Shown: piece after piece, positions 46,231-53,434 of the stretch | How the letters are laid out: every line of letters starts with the position of its first letter | How positions within the stretch are numbered: the stretch's first letter is position 1 | Origin: Mangrovactinospora gilvigrisea | Lineage (GTDB): Bacteria > Actinomycetota > Actinomycetes > Streptomycetales > Streptomycetaceae | Reading direction: 5' to 3' | Length of the DNA: 64,000 nucleotides | Assembly (NCBI RefSeq): GCF_001879105.1 | Contig: NZ_MLCF01000085.1 | Location: forward strand, 1-64,000 | Made by a program: the position numbers and the translations under genes | The notes under the pieces: generated by a model | Told to the model about the DNA's origin: nothing | The model's input: only the letters and a program-made list of their open reading frames with translations | Databases searched by the model: none

Positions 46231-46338
46231 GGCCGCGCCTCTCTCGGATCTCTCGGAGCCGATGTCGGGGCTCGGAGCCGGGTCGCTCGCGGGGTCAGGG
46301 GTGGCGACCCGTGCGGTTTCGGTCAGTATGCTCCGAGG

Positions 46339-47214
46339 ATGACCGCAGTCAAGACGGCGACATATCCGGAATCCGCGGGCCTGATACGGCCGTTGACACC
46401 GCGTCGGCTGCTGCTCACGATCTGCGGGCTCTACGCCCGCGATGCGGGGGGCAGCCTTCCGGTGGCGGGGCTGGTGGCGCTGTGCGGGGACGCGGGCGTC
46501 GACGAGCAGGCGGTGCGCTCGGCGGTCTCCCGGCTGAAGCGGGCGGGCCTGCTGGAACCCGTCCGGACGGCGGGCGGCGCGGCCGGCTACGCGCTGTCGG
46601 GCGAGGCGCGGGAGGTGCTCGGCGAGGGGGACCGGCGGATCTTCGCGCCGCGGCGCTCGGCGGTGGCGGACGGCTGGGTGCTGGCGGTCTTCTCCGTCCC
46701 CGAGCGGGAGCGGCGGCGCCGCCACGAACTGCGGGCGCTGCTGGGCCGGCTGGGCTTCGGGACGGTGGCGCCGGGGGTGTGGGTGGCGCCGGCCGGGCTG
46801 CGCGAGGAGGCGGCCGCGGCGCTGCGGCGGCGCGGGCTGGACGGCTATGTGGAGCTGTTCCGGGCGCAGGGGCCGCTGACGGGGGAGGGCGGCGACCCGG
46901 CGGAGGCGGTCGGCCGCTGGTGGGACCTGGCGGCGGTGCGCGCGGCGTACCAGGCGTTCCTGGCCGAGTTCCCGGCGGCGCCGGGCCGCGTGGCGGACGG
47001 CGCGGCGGCCTTCGTCCGCTACGCCCGCCTGGTGACGGCGTGGCGCCGGCTGCCGTACCTGGACCCGGGGATCCCGGTGGAGCTGCTCCCGGCGGGCTTC
47101 CCCGCCGAACACGCGGCGGCCCGCTTCCGCGCGCTGCGGCAGGCGTGGGAGGCGGCGGCCCGGACGCACGCGATGGCGGCGCTCCTCCAGGGGCGCGGCG
47201 ACCGGGGCGAGTGA
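46339..47214 (+). CDS. PaaX-family transcriptional regulator
   Basis: A 291-residue regulator with the three PaaX parts: N-terminal winged helix (about 18-90, LTPRRLLLTICGLYARDAG and RSAVSRLKRAGLL), the central PaaX_C ferredoxin-like part (DGWVLAVFSVPE) and a helical C-terminus. PaaX proteins repress aromatic acid catabolic operons and respond to aryl-CoA. It is divergent from the aryl-CoA ligase gene (108-bp gap) and so likely senses its product. A -10 TATGCT (46327-46332) sits 6 nt before the ATG, implying a leaderless mRNA. GGCTC-G-GAGCC (46269-46279) in the gap is a possible operator. Confidence 0.92.
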   Translation: MTAVKTATYPESAGLIRPLTPRRLLLTICGLYARDAGGSLPVAGLVALCGDAGVDEQAVRSAVSRLKRAGLLEPVRTAGGAAGYALSGEAREVLGEGDRRIFAPRRSAVADGWVLAVFSVPERERRRRHELRALLGRLGFGTVAPGVWVAPAGLREEAAAALRRRGLDGYVELFRAQGPLTGEGGDPAEAVGRWWDLAAVRAAYQAFLAEFPAAPGRVADGAAAFVRYARLVTAWRRLPYLDPGIPVELLPAGFPAEHAAARFRALRQAWEAAARTHAMAALLQGRGDRGE

Positions 47215-47361
47215 GCAGGGGCGTGTGAGGCTGGGCGAGTGAGCCAGAGGGGCCCGAAGCATCCTATGGATCATCGCACCAGGGAAAGCCTTCCCCGAGA
47301 ACGCCCGATAAGCGAGGATGCTCGCACTGGTATACGTCCGACCTTCCTTGGGGGCCCGCCC

Positions 47362-48933
47362 ATGCCGACCCAACTTCCCGTCGCTGCCGGCGAATCCGCC
47401 GACGACCGCGCCGCCGCCGCGGCGACGCTCCGGCCGAGCCCCGCGCAACTCGCCTGGCAGGCACGCGAGGTGACGGTCTTCACCCACCTCGGCATGAACA
47501 CCCTCACCGACCGCGAGTGGGGCTCCGGCTGCGAGGACCCGGCCACCTTCGCCCCGCCCGTCCTCGACGTCGAGCAGTGGATGGACGTCCACCGCAGCAT
47601 GGGCGCCGCCCAGGCCATGCTCACCGCCAAGCACCACGACGGCTTCTGCCTCTGGCCGTCCCGGTACACCGACCACACCATCGCCCGCAGCGGCGCCCCG
47701 GCCGGCGCCGACCTGGTCCGCGCCTACACCGACACCGCCCGCGCGGCCGGCCTGCGCGCCGGCGTCTACCTCTCCCCCGCCGACGGCGCCGAGCTGCCGC
47801 ACGCCTGGCACGCCGCGCACAGCGCCGCGCTGCAGGCCCGCGTCGCGGGCGGCGAGGGCCCCCGGCACAGCGGCGAGGAGTCCACCCTCGCGGACGCCGG
47901 ACGCGCCCCGGGCGGCCGCGGCCGGTACGGCAACGGCAGCGCCAAGCGCACCGTCACCCTCCCCACCCTCGTCGAGGGCGACGACCGCGCCGAGCGGGTG
48001 GCGAGCGGCGAACTGCCGTCCTTCACCTTCGAGCTGGACGACTACAACGCCTTCTACCTCAACCAGGTCTACGAGATCCTCACCCAGTACGGGCCGTTCG
48101 ACGAGTTCTGGCTGGACGGCGCGAACCCCTGGCGCGAGCACGGCATCGAGCAGCCCTACGACTTCACCGCCTGGTTCACCGTCATCCGCGCGCTCGCCCC
48201 GGACGCGGTGATCTTCGGCGGTCCGGACGGCGTGCGCTGGGTCGGCAACGAGGACGGCATCGCCCGGGAGACCGAGTGGAGCACCGTGCCGGCCACCGAC
48301 CGCCCGGACGCCTTCCACGGCGAGTGGCTGCTGCCCGACTACGCCGACCGGGCCGACCTCGCCTCCCGCGAGAAGCTCGCCGATCCGCGGGTGAGCTGGC
48401 TGCGCTGGTTCCCCGCCGAGTCGGACGTCTCCATCCGGCCGGGCTGGTTCCACCACCCGTCCGAGAAGCCCAAGTCGGCCGCCGAGCTGCTGGACCTCTA
48501 CGAGAAGTCGGTGGGCCGCAACTCGCTGCTGCTGCTCAACGTCCCGCCCGCGGCGGACGGCCGGATCGCCGAGGAGGACGCCGCGGAGTGCGCGGCGTTC
48601 GGCGCGCTGCGGACCCGCGTCTACGGCACGGACCTGGGCGCGGAGGGGCAGTGGGACAGCGCCGAGCTGCGGCTGCCGGAGGCCGTCGCCTTCGACCGGG
48701 TGCGGCTCGCGGAGGACCTGGCGGAGGGCCAGCGGGTGGAGTCCTGCGTGGTGGAGGCGCGGAGCGGGGACGACGCCCCGTGGACGGAGGTCGCGTCGGC
48801 CACCACCGTCGGCCACGCCCGCATCCTGCCGCTGGCCGAGCCGGTGACGGCGGACCGCCTCCGGGTGCGCGTCACCGCGACCCGCGCGGAACCGGTGATG
48901 CTGCGGCCGACGCTGCACCGCCGTCTCGGCTGA
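47362..48933 (+). CDS. GH29 alpha-L-fucosidase-family hydrolase
   Basis: A 523-residue glycosidase. Family marks: FTHLGMNTLTDREWG, AKHHDGFCLWPSRYTDHT, and the nucleophile in FDEFWLDGANPW. The last 120 residues form a beta-sandwich (F5/8-type or family C-domain). There is no signal peptide, so it may act in the cytosol on imported oligosaccharides. ATG 47362 follows GGGGG at 8 nt. It interrupts the aromatic-acid genes and is probably unrelated to them. Confidence 0.9.
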   Translation: MPTQLPVAAGESADDRAAAAATLRPSPAQLAWQAREVTVFTHLGMNTLTDREWGSGCEDPATFAPPVLDVEQWMDVHRSMGAAQAMLTAKHHDGFCLWPSRYTDHTIARSGAPAGADLVRAYTDTARAAGLRAGVYLSPADGAELPHAWHAAHSAALQARVAGGEGPRHSGEESTLADAGRAPGGRGRYGNGSAKRTVTLPTLVEGDDRAERVASGELPSFTFELDDYNAFYLNQVYEILTQYGPFDEFWLDGANPWREHGIEQPYDFTAWFTVIRALAPDAVIFGGPDGVRWVGNEDGIARETEWSTVPATDRPDAFHGEWLLPDYADRADLASREKLADPRVSWLRWFPAESDVSIRPGWFHHPSEKPKSAAELLDLYEKSVGRNSLLLLNVPPAADGRIAEEDAAECAAFGALRTRVYGTDLGAEGQWDSAELRLPEAVAFDRVRLAEDLAEGQRVESCVVEARSGDDAPWTEVASATTVGHARILPLAEPVTADRLRVRVTATRAEPVMLRPTLHRRLG

Positions 48934-49005
48934 GGCCGCTCGGCGGCTGCCGGCCCGGTGGCGCACGCTCGCGCCGCTCCCCGCGCCCCTGCCCCGCAGG
49001 GGCGT

Positions 49006-49410
49006 TCAGCGCACCGCCGCGCCCTGGAGCTCGACCTTCGCGGCCGGGTCCCACAGGCGGGCCACCTCGACCACCGCCATCGCCGGGTACGCCCGGCCGC
49101 ACCGGTCGCGCCACACCTTGCCGATCTCGGCGGCGTGCGCGCGGTACTCGGCGATGGAGGTGAGGTAGACCGTCAGGCTGGTCAGCGCGTCCGGCTCGGC
49201 GCCGGCCGCGCGCAGCGCGACCAGCAGGTTGTCCAGCGCGCGGGCGAACTGCTCGACGATGCCCGCGCCGACGATCACGCCGCGGGCGTCCGTCCCCGTC
49301 TGGCCGGCGACGAAGACCGGGCACGCCCCGGGCGTCCCGGAGGCGACCACCGCGTGCGAGAAGCCGACCGCCGGGGCCAGTTCCTCCGGGTTGATGCGGT
49401 TGATGTCCAC
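49006..49410 (-). CDS. RidA/YjgF-family enamine/imine deaminase
   Basis: A 134-residue RidA-type protein, trimeric in the family. RidA hydrolyses reactive enamines/imines to ketones and ammonia. Family features: FSHAVVASGTPGACPVFVAGQ, ALDNLLVALRAAGA, LTSLTVYLTSIAEYR and the conserved Arg (R106 region, GRAYPAMAVVEVARL). GTG 49410 follows GAGGA. It is divergent from the BadI-like gene, and next to anthraniloyl-CoA genes it would suit removal of the amino group from the enamine product of the monooxygenase/reductase. A generic housekeeping role is the alternative. Confidence 0.88.
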   Translation of the reverse strand: MDINRINPEELAPAVGFSHAVVASGTPGACPVFVAGQTGTDARGVIVGAGIVEQFARALDNLLVALRAAGAEPDALTSLTVYLTSIAEYRAHAAEIGKVWRDRCGRAYPAMAVVEVARLWDPAAKVELQGAAVR

Positions 49411-49450
49411 GTGGTCCTCATTCCCGCCGAGCGGAGCGGTCACGCGCGGG

Positions 49451-49479
49451 ACCTTGCCAACATCCTGACGCGGAGTCAA
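49451..49479 (-). promoter_or_regulatory. ridA-type gene promoter
   Basis: On the minus strand, -35 TTGACT (49479-49474), 17-nt spacer and -10 CAAGGT (49456-49451), about 40 nt before GTG 49410. Confidence 0.55.
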
Positions 49480-49489
49480 CATCGGCGTC

Positions 49490-50296
49490 ATGCCCGGCAT
49501 CGTTCCAGAGGACTTCACCGACATCCGCTACAGCGTCGAGGACGACACCTACGCCCTCGTCACCATCGATCGCCCGGAGCGCATGAACGCCTTCCGCGGG
49601 CGCACCGTCGACGAGCTGATCTCGGCGTTCAAGCACGCCTGGGCCGACCGCCGGGTGGCCGCGGTGGTCCTCACCGGCGCCGGCGAGCGGGCGTTCTGCG
49701 CCGGCGGCGACGTCAAGGAGCGCGCCGAGACCGGCAGCTACGGCCCCACCGAGTGGGGCACCTTCGAGGTGGAGCGGCTGCACCGGATCATCCGCGACAT
49801 CCCCAAGCCGGTGGTGGCCGCGGTCAACGGGGCGGCGATCGGCGGCGGGCACGTCCTCCATGTGCTCTGCGACCTGACGCTCGCCTCGACCAACGCCGTC
49901 TTCGGCCAGAACGGCCCCCGGGTGGGCTCGTTCGACGCCGGCTTCGGGACGGCCTACCTGGCGCGCATCGTCGGGGAGAAGCGCGCCCGGCAGATCTGGT
50001 TCCTGCTGGACCGCTACGACGCGGCCGCCGCCGAGCGCTGGGGCCTGGTCAACCAGGTGGTGGCGCCGGAGGAGCTGCTGGCCACCGCGGCGGACTGGTG
50101 CCACCGGATGGCCGACCTCTCGCCGACCGCGCTGCGCTTCCTCAAGCACTCCTTCAACGCCGACAGCGACCACCTCTCCGGGCTCTCCCATGTGGCCTTC
50201 GACGGGCTGGAGGTCTTCGTCGAGACCGAGGAGTCGCAGGAGGGCGCCCGCGCCTTCGCCGAGAAGCGGCCGCCGGACTTCCGCAAGTACCGCTGA
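49490..50296 (+). CDS. BadI-like 2-ketocyclohexanecarboxyl-CoA hydrolase (crotonase superfamily)
   Basis: A 268-residue crotonase-fold enzyme. It has CAGGD and GAAIGGGH oxyanion-hole motifs and the MenB/BadI signature GPRVGSFDAGFGTAYLAR, GEKRARQIWFL, WGLVNQVV and PPDFRKY. BadI opens the ring of a 2-ketocyclohexane-carboxyl-CoA by hydrolysis; MenB is the Dieckmann-type relative. Because no menaquinone genes are near and an aryl-CoA ligase, RidA and fused monooxygenase are, the ring-opening role is favoured. No ribosome site precedes the ATG, and AACATC (49478-49483) suggests leaderless transcription. Confidence 0.83.
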   Translation: MPGIVPEDFTDIRYSVEDDTYALVTIDRPERMNAFRGRTVDELISAFKHAWADRRVAAVVLTGAGERAFCAGGDVKERAETGSYGPTEWGTFEVERLHRIIRDIPKPVVAAVNGAAIGGGHVLHVLCDLTLASTNAVFGQNGPRVGSFDAGFGTAYLARIVGEKRARQIWFLLDRYDAAAAERWGLVNQVVAPEELLATAADWCHRMADLSPTALRFLKHSFNADSDHLSGLSHVAFDGLEVFVETEESQEGARAFAEKRPPDFRKYR

Positions 50297-50370
50297 GCCC
50301 GCCGGGGGCGCCGGGGAACCGCCGCGGGTGGCTGCCGGGAGATGTCAGTGATGCGGAGGACGATGGGGGC

Positions 50371-50901
50371 ATGGCCGTTGACTGGAACCACGAGCTGATC
50401 GAGCAGTTCGACTTCATCTGGAACCTGGCGCACGCCCCCGCGCTGGAGGAGCTCACCGACGAGGAGTACCTCTGGGAGCCCGTCCCCGGGTGCTGGAGCA
50501 TCCGCCCGACGGGGATCGAGTTCCAGTGGCCCGCGCCCGAGCCCGCGCCGGTGACGACGATCGCGTGGCGGCTCTCGCACGTCGCGGTGGGCGTCTTCGG
50601 CATCCGCGCGTCCAACCACTTCGGGGACGGTTCGCTCACCGAGGAGAGCGCGGAGCGCCCGCTGACGGCGAAGGAGGGCGTCGCCTACCTCAAGGAGCAG
50701 TACGGGCGGTGGCGTTCGGGCGTGGAGTCGCTGGACGAGGAGGGCCTGGCCCGCCCGGTCGGGCCCGCGGAGGGGCCGTACGCGGAGTCGCCGATGGCCA
50801 CCCTGGTGCTGCACCTCAACCGGGAGGCGATCCACCACCTCTCCGAGGTGTCGCTGATGCGGGACCTCTACCGCGCGTCCGGGGGCGCGCGGCTGGGCTG
50901 A
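50371..50901 (+). CDS. DinB/YfiT-family protein
   Basis: A 176-residue four-helix-bundle protein of the DinB superfamily (metal-dependent thiol transferase-like). Candidate metal residues: His in IAWRLSHVAVGVFGIR and His in LNREAIHHLSEV; a matching early His (WNHELIEQFDFIWNL) completes the set. GGAGGA precedes the ATG by 10 nt. Substrate unknown. Probably cotranscribed with the gene upstream. Confidence 0.85.
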   Translation: MAVDWNHELIEQFDFIWNLAHAPALEELTDEEYLWEPVPGCWSIRPTGIEFQWPAPEPAPVTTIAWRLSHVAVGVFGIRASNHFGDGSLTEESAERPLTAKEGVAYLKEQYGRWRSGVESLDEEGLARPVGPAEGPYAESPMATLVLHLNREAIHHLSEVSLMRDLYRASGGARLG

Positions 50902-51012
50902 CGCACCGTCACCAGATGTGCGGCGCCCGGGTCTCCTGGACACGCTGACGCGATCGTGCCACGGTAGGGGCATCGGCAGACTTTCGAACATATGCGCGAT
51001 CCAGGGGGTCCC

Positions 51013-51957
51013 ATGCCGGACGCAGCGACACCGCCGTCCTCGCCGCACATGCGGCGGCGCCTCAGCCCCGAGGCGGCCGCCTTCTACGCCTCCCACAGCG
51101 CCTGCTCCGATCCCGGCGACCGGGCGCCGCTCTTCGCGGCGCTGCCCGCGGAGCCGCGGCAACTGGCGCTGATCGTCCGCGGGTTGGTCATCCACCGGGG
51201 GGAGGGCGCGATGTTCGACCACGCCATCGACGAGCGCCGCCTCCACCACGACGCCGAGACCCGCTACGCCGACGCGATCCTCGCGCTGCTCGCCGACCGC
51301 GACCCCGCGCCGCTCGCCGCCGAGCGCACCCCCTCCGAGCGGTTCGTCGGCACCTGCCGCGACTTCACGGTGCTCTTCTGCGCGTTCCTGCGGCACGCCG
51401 GCGTCCCGGCCCGGGCGCGGGTCGGCTTCGCCGACTACTTCTCCCCGGACGGCTTCGGCGCCGACCACTGGGTCGCCGAGTACTGGACGGCCGACCGCGG
51501 TTGGCGCCTCGGCGACGCCCAGGCGATCCAGGGCTGGCAGATCGACTTCGACGCGATGGACGTCCCGCGCGACCGCTTCCGGGTGGCCGGCGACGTCTGG
51601 CGCGCGTACCGCGCGGGCGAGGTGGATCCGAACCGGTTCGGAGTCGACCTGGGCCCGGACGCGCGCATCACCGGCCCGCTGGAGATCGCGGTCGACGTGG
51701 TGAAGGACCTCGCGGCGCTCAACAAGGTCGAGGCGCTGCCCTGGGACGGCTGGGGCGCGACCGAGCTGCCGCTCGGCGCGGCGGTCGAGGGCGACCTCGC
51801 CGCCGTCCTCGACCGCGCCGCCGCGGCCTGCGCGGACGACGCCCCCCTGGACCCGGCCCGCCGCCTCTTCGTCAACACCCCCGCCCTCCGCACTCCCCCC
51901 GTGATCACCTCCCACACCGCCTTCCTCGGCAACCGCGAGGTGGCCCTCAGGAGCTAG
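51013..51957 (+). CDS. Transglutaminase-like cysteine hydrolase-fold protein
   Basis: A 314-residue protein with a transglutaminase-like domain: C115 in GTCRDFTVL, H152 in ADHWVAEYW and D168 in GWRLGDAQ form the expected triad. Such bacterial proteins often act as proteases or peptide-modifying enzymes. The function here is unknown. ATG 51013 follows GGGGG; ATG 50992 would add seven residues. The coding sequence contains an exact copy of the 16-bp LacI operator palindrome (51627-51642, encoding DPNRFG). Confidence 0.85.
   Translation: MPDAATPPSSPHMRRRLSPEAAAFYASHSACSDPGDRAPLFAALPAEPRQLALIVRGLVIHRGEGAMFDHAIDERRLHHDAETRYADAILALLADRDPAPLAAERTPSERFVGTCRDFTVLFCAFLRHAGVPARARVGFADYFSPDGFGADHWVAEYWTADRGWRLGDAQAIQGWQIDFDAMDVPRDRFRVAGDVWRAYRAGEVDPNRFGVDLGPDARITGPLEIAVDVVKDLAALNKVEALPWDGWGATELPLGAAVEGDLAAVLDRAAAACADDAPLDPARRLFVNTPALRTPPVITSHTAFLGNREVALRS
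51627..51642. other. Operator-like palindrome inside the transglutaminase-like gene
   Basis: TCCGAACCGGTTCGGA is identical over 16 bp to the LacI-type operator at 34797-34812. It is inside a coding region, so function is doubtful; chance is a realistic alternative. Confidence 0.4.
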
Positions 51958-51980
51958 CCGAGACGCGCCCCGCCAGGTAC

Positions 51981-52179
51981 GCGAGGCTCAATCGATATGC
52001 GGCTCCGCCGCGTGGGCGCGAGTGACCACGACAGACCGCGAGCCGAGCGCGGACAACGACCACATCAGGGGCGCGAGGAACTGCGCGAGTGACCACGACA
52101 GACCGCGAGCCGAGCGTGGACAAGAACCGCATCAGGGGCGCGAGGCTCAATCGATATGCGGCTCCGCCGCGTGGGCGCG
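51981..52179. repeat. Nested intergenic repeat array (two repeat types)
   Basis: A 40-bp unit (51981-52020 and 52140-52179, identical) flanks two copies of a 61-bp unit (52018-52078 and 52085-52145, about 90% identical). The 40-bp unit contains TCGATATGCGGCTCCGCCGC, and the 61-bp unit ends in ATCAGGGGCGCGAGG. Similar GGGGCGCG-type intergenic repeats are scattered through Streptomyces genomes. It sits between convergent genes (51957 and 52232). No coding function is seen. Confidence 0.75.
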
Positions 52180-52231
52180 CGTGACCCAATCGGACCGTGA
52201 CGTCAGAACAGAGCAGAACCCCGGCGGCGAC

Positions 52232-53266
52232 TCAGCCGCCCACGCACAGCAGCCGGTCCGCCACCTCCGCCAGCCGCCCCTCGGAGAGCTCCGCGTAGAC
52301 GGCCAGCTCCGCGACCGAGCTGAACCGCCCGCCCAACCGCTCCCGCGCCGCCACCACCGCGGCCGCCTCCGCGGCCGTCAGCTCGGCCCGCCGCACCAGC
52401 ATGTCCGCGTCCGCGTGGTTCACATCGACGAGCCCGCCGTCGTCGTACGCCGGCGACCCCCGCCCGATCCGCAGCTCCCGCGCCAGCGCGGGCCTCCGCA
52501 GCGCCAGCCGCCGCGCCCGCCGCCGCCGCCGCAGCCGCGCCCGCGCCTCCGCCACCGCCTCGCGGTTCCGGTCCTCCACCGACACCGGCCTCGACCCCGC
52601 CGCCGTCCCCGGCACCGCCGCGCCCCCGCGGACCCGCGCCGGCGCCGGCGCCTCCCAGGTCTCCCGGAACGTCAGGAACGTGTGGACGGACCCCACCACC
52701 GTCGAGACGAAGAGCAGCAGCGAGCCCATCGCCAGCGCGTCGCTCTCCTCCGGCGCCAGCGCGATGGTGAACCAGGAGAGCAGCGTCGTCATCAGATAGC
52801 CCGCGAACGCGCCCGTCCCGCGCCGCTCGCCCAGCGCGCAGGCCCGCCGCAGGAACGGCACCGGCGTCGCCAGCCCGAAGCTGACGACCGGCACCAGCGA
52901 CCACGCCGCCCGGGAGAGCTCGAACTGCGCCCCGCGCGCCTTCACCACCGTCCCCGCACGCACCGTGTCCACCGCCTCCGCGCCCCCGTCGGCCCCGCCG
53001 GCGCCCCGCCGCGCCTCGCGCCGGCGCGCCTGCTCCTCCGCCAACTCGGCCTGCAGCGCTATCCCGTCGCCGCGCCCGGTCACCAGCCGCCATGCGGACG
53101 GCACCGGCACCGGGGCCTGCAGTGCGGGATCCCCGGACCATCGGCCCTTCGCTCCGCCCTTCGCCTTGCGCGGGGCCCCGGGCATCGCGGGCTGGTGCCC
53201 GCCGGTGCTCCCTCCGCCGCGGCTGGGCCGCGAGGGACGCCTGACGGGATAGCGGGAACGCGACAC
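52232..53266 (-). CDS. Membrane protein with C-terminal helix-hairpin-helix domain
   Basis: A 344-residue protein. The N-terminal 75 residues are basic and Gly/Pro-rich. Three membrane segments lie at about 110-200 (SRAAWSLVPVVSFGLATPV, AGYLMTTLLSWFTIAL, GSLLLFVSTVVGSVHTFL). A basic Arg-rich helix follows (about 230-265), then a HhH/ComEA-like domain (280-344: VDVNHADADMLVRRAELT, GGRFSSVAELAVYAEL). HhH domains usually bind DNA or protein. GTG 53266 is preceded by GGAGG at 7 nt. Function unknown; it is divergent from the fused monooxygenase gene. Confidence 0.72.
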   Translation of the reverse strand: MSRSRYPVRRPSRPSRGGGSTGGHQPAMPGAPRKAKGGAKGRWSGDPALQAPVPVPSAWRLVTGRGDGIALQAELAEEQARRREARRGAGGADGGAEAVDTVRAGTVVKARGAQFELSRAAWSLVPVVSFGLATPVPFLRRACALGERRGTGAFAGYLMTTLLSWFTIALAPEESDALAMGSLLLFVSTVVGSVHTFLTFRETWEAPAPARVRGGAAVPGTAAGSRPVSVEDRNREAVAEARARLRRRRRARRLALRRPALARELRIGRGSPAYDDGGLVDVNHADADMLVRRAELTAAEAAAVVAARERLGGRFSSVAELAVYAELSEGRLAEVADRLLCVGG

Positions 53267-53397
53267 GATCCATCCTCCGTGCGGAAGCAGGCATGCCTGG
53301 CAATGCCCAGTCTCCCCGGACCGGCCCGCGCCCAACCACCCCAATGACGAACCCCGTTCTTCTCCCCGTTCCCCAACCCACCGCATATAGCGGCCTG

Positions 53398-53427
53398 TTG
53401 ACGACCGTTCCGGCGCCGCCATACGCT
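53398..53427 (+). promoter_or_regulatory. Strong leaderless promoter of the fused monooxygenase/reductase gene
   Basis: -35 TTGACG (53398-53403), 18-nt spacer and -10 TACGCT (53422-53427), 7 nt before GTG 53435. Confidence 0.7.
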
Positions 53428-53434
53428 CGACAGC

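Noticed and set aside
43240-47214. 1324-codon open frame covering several genes
   Set aside because: Shadow of three minus-strand genes; only the PaaX part at the end is real.
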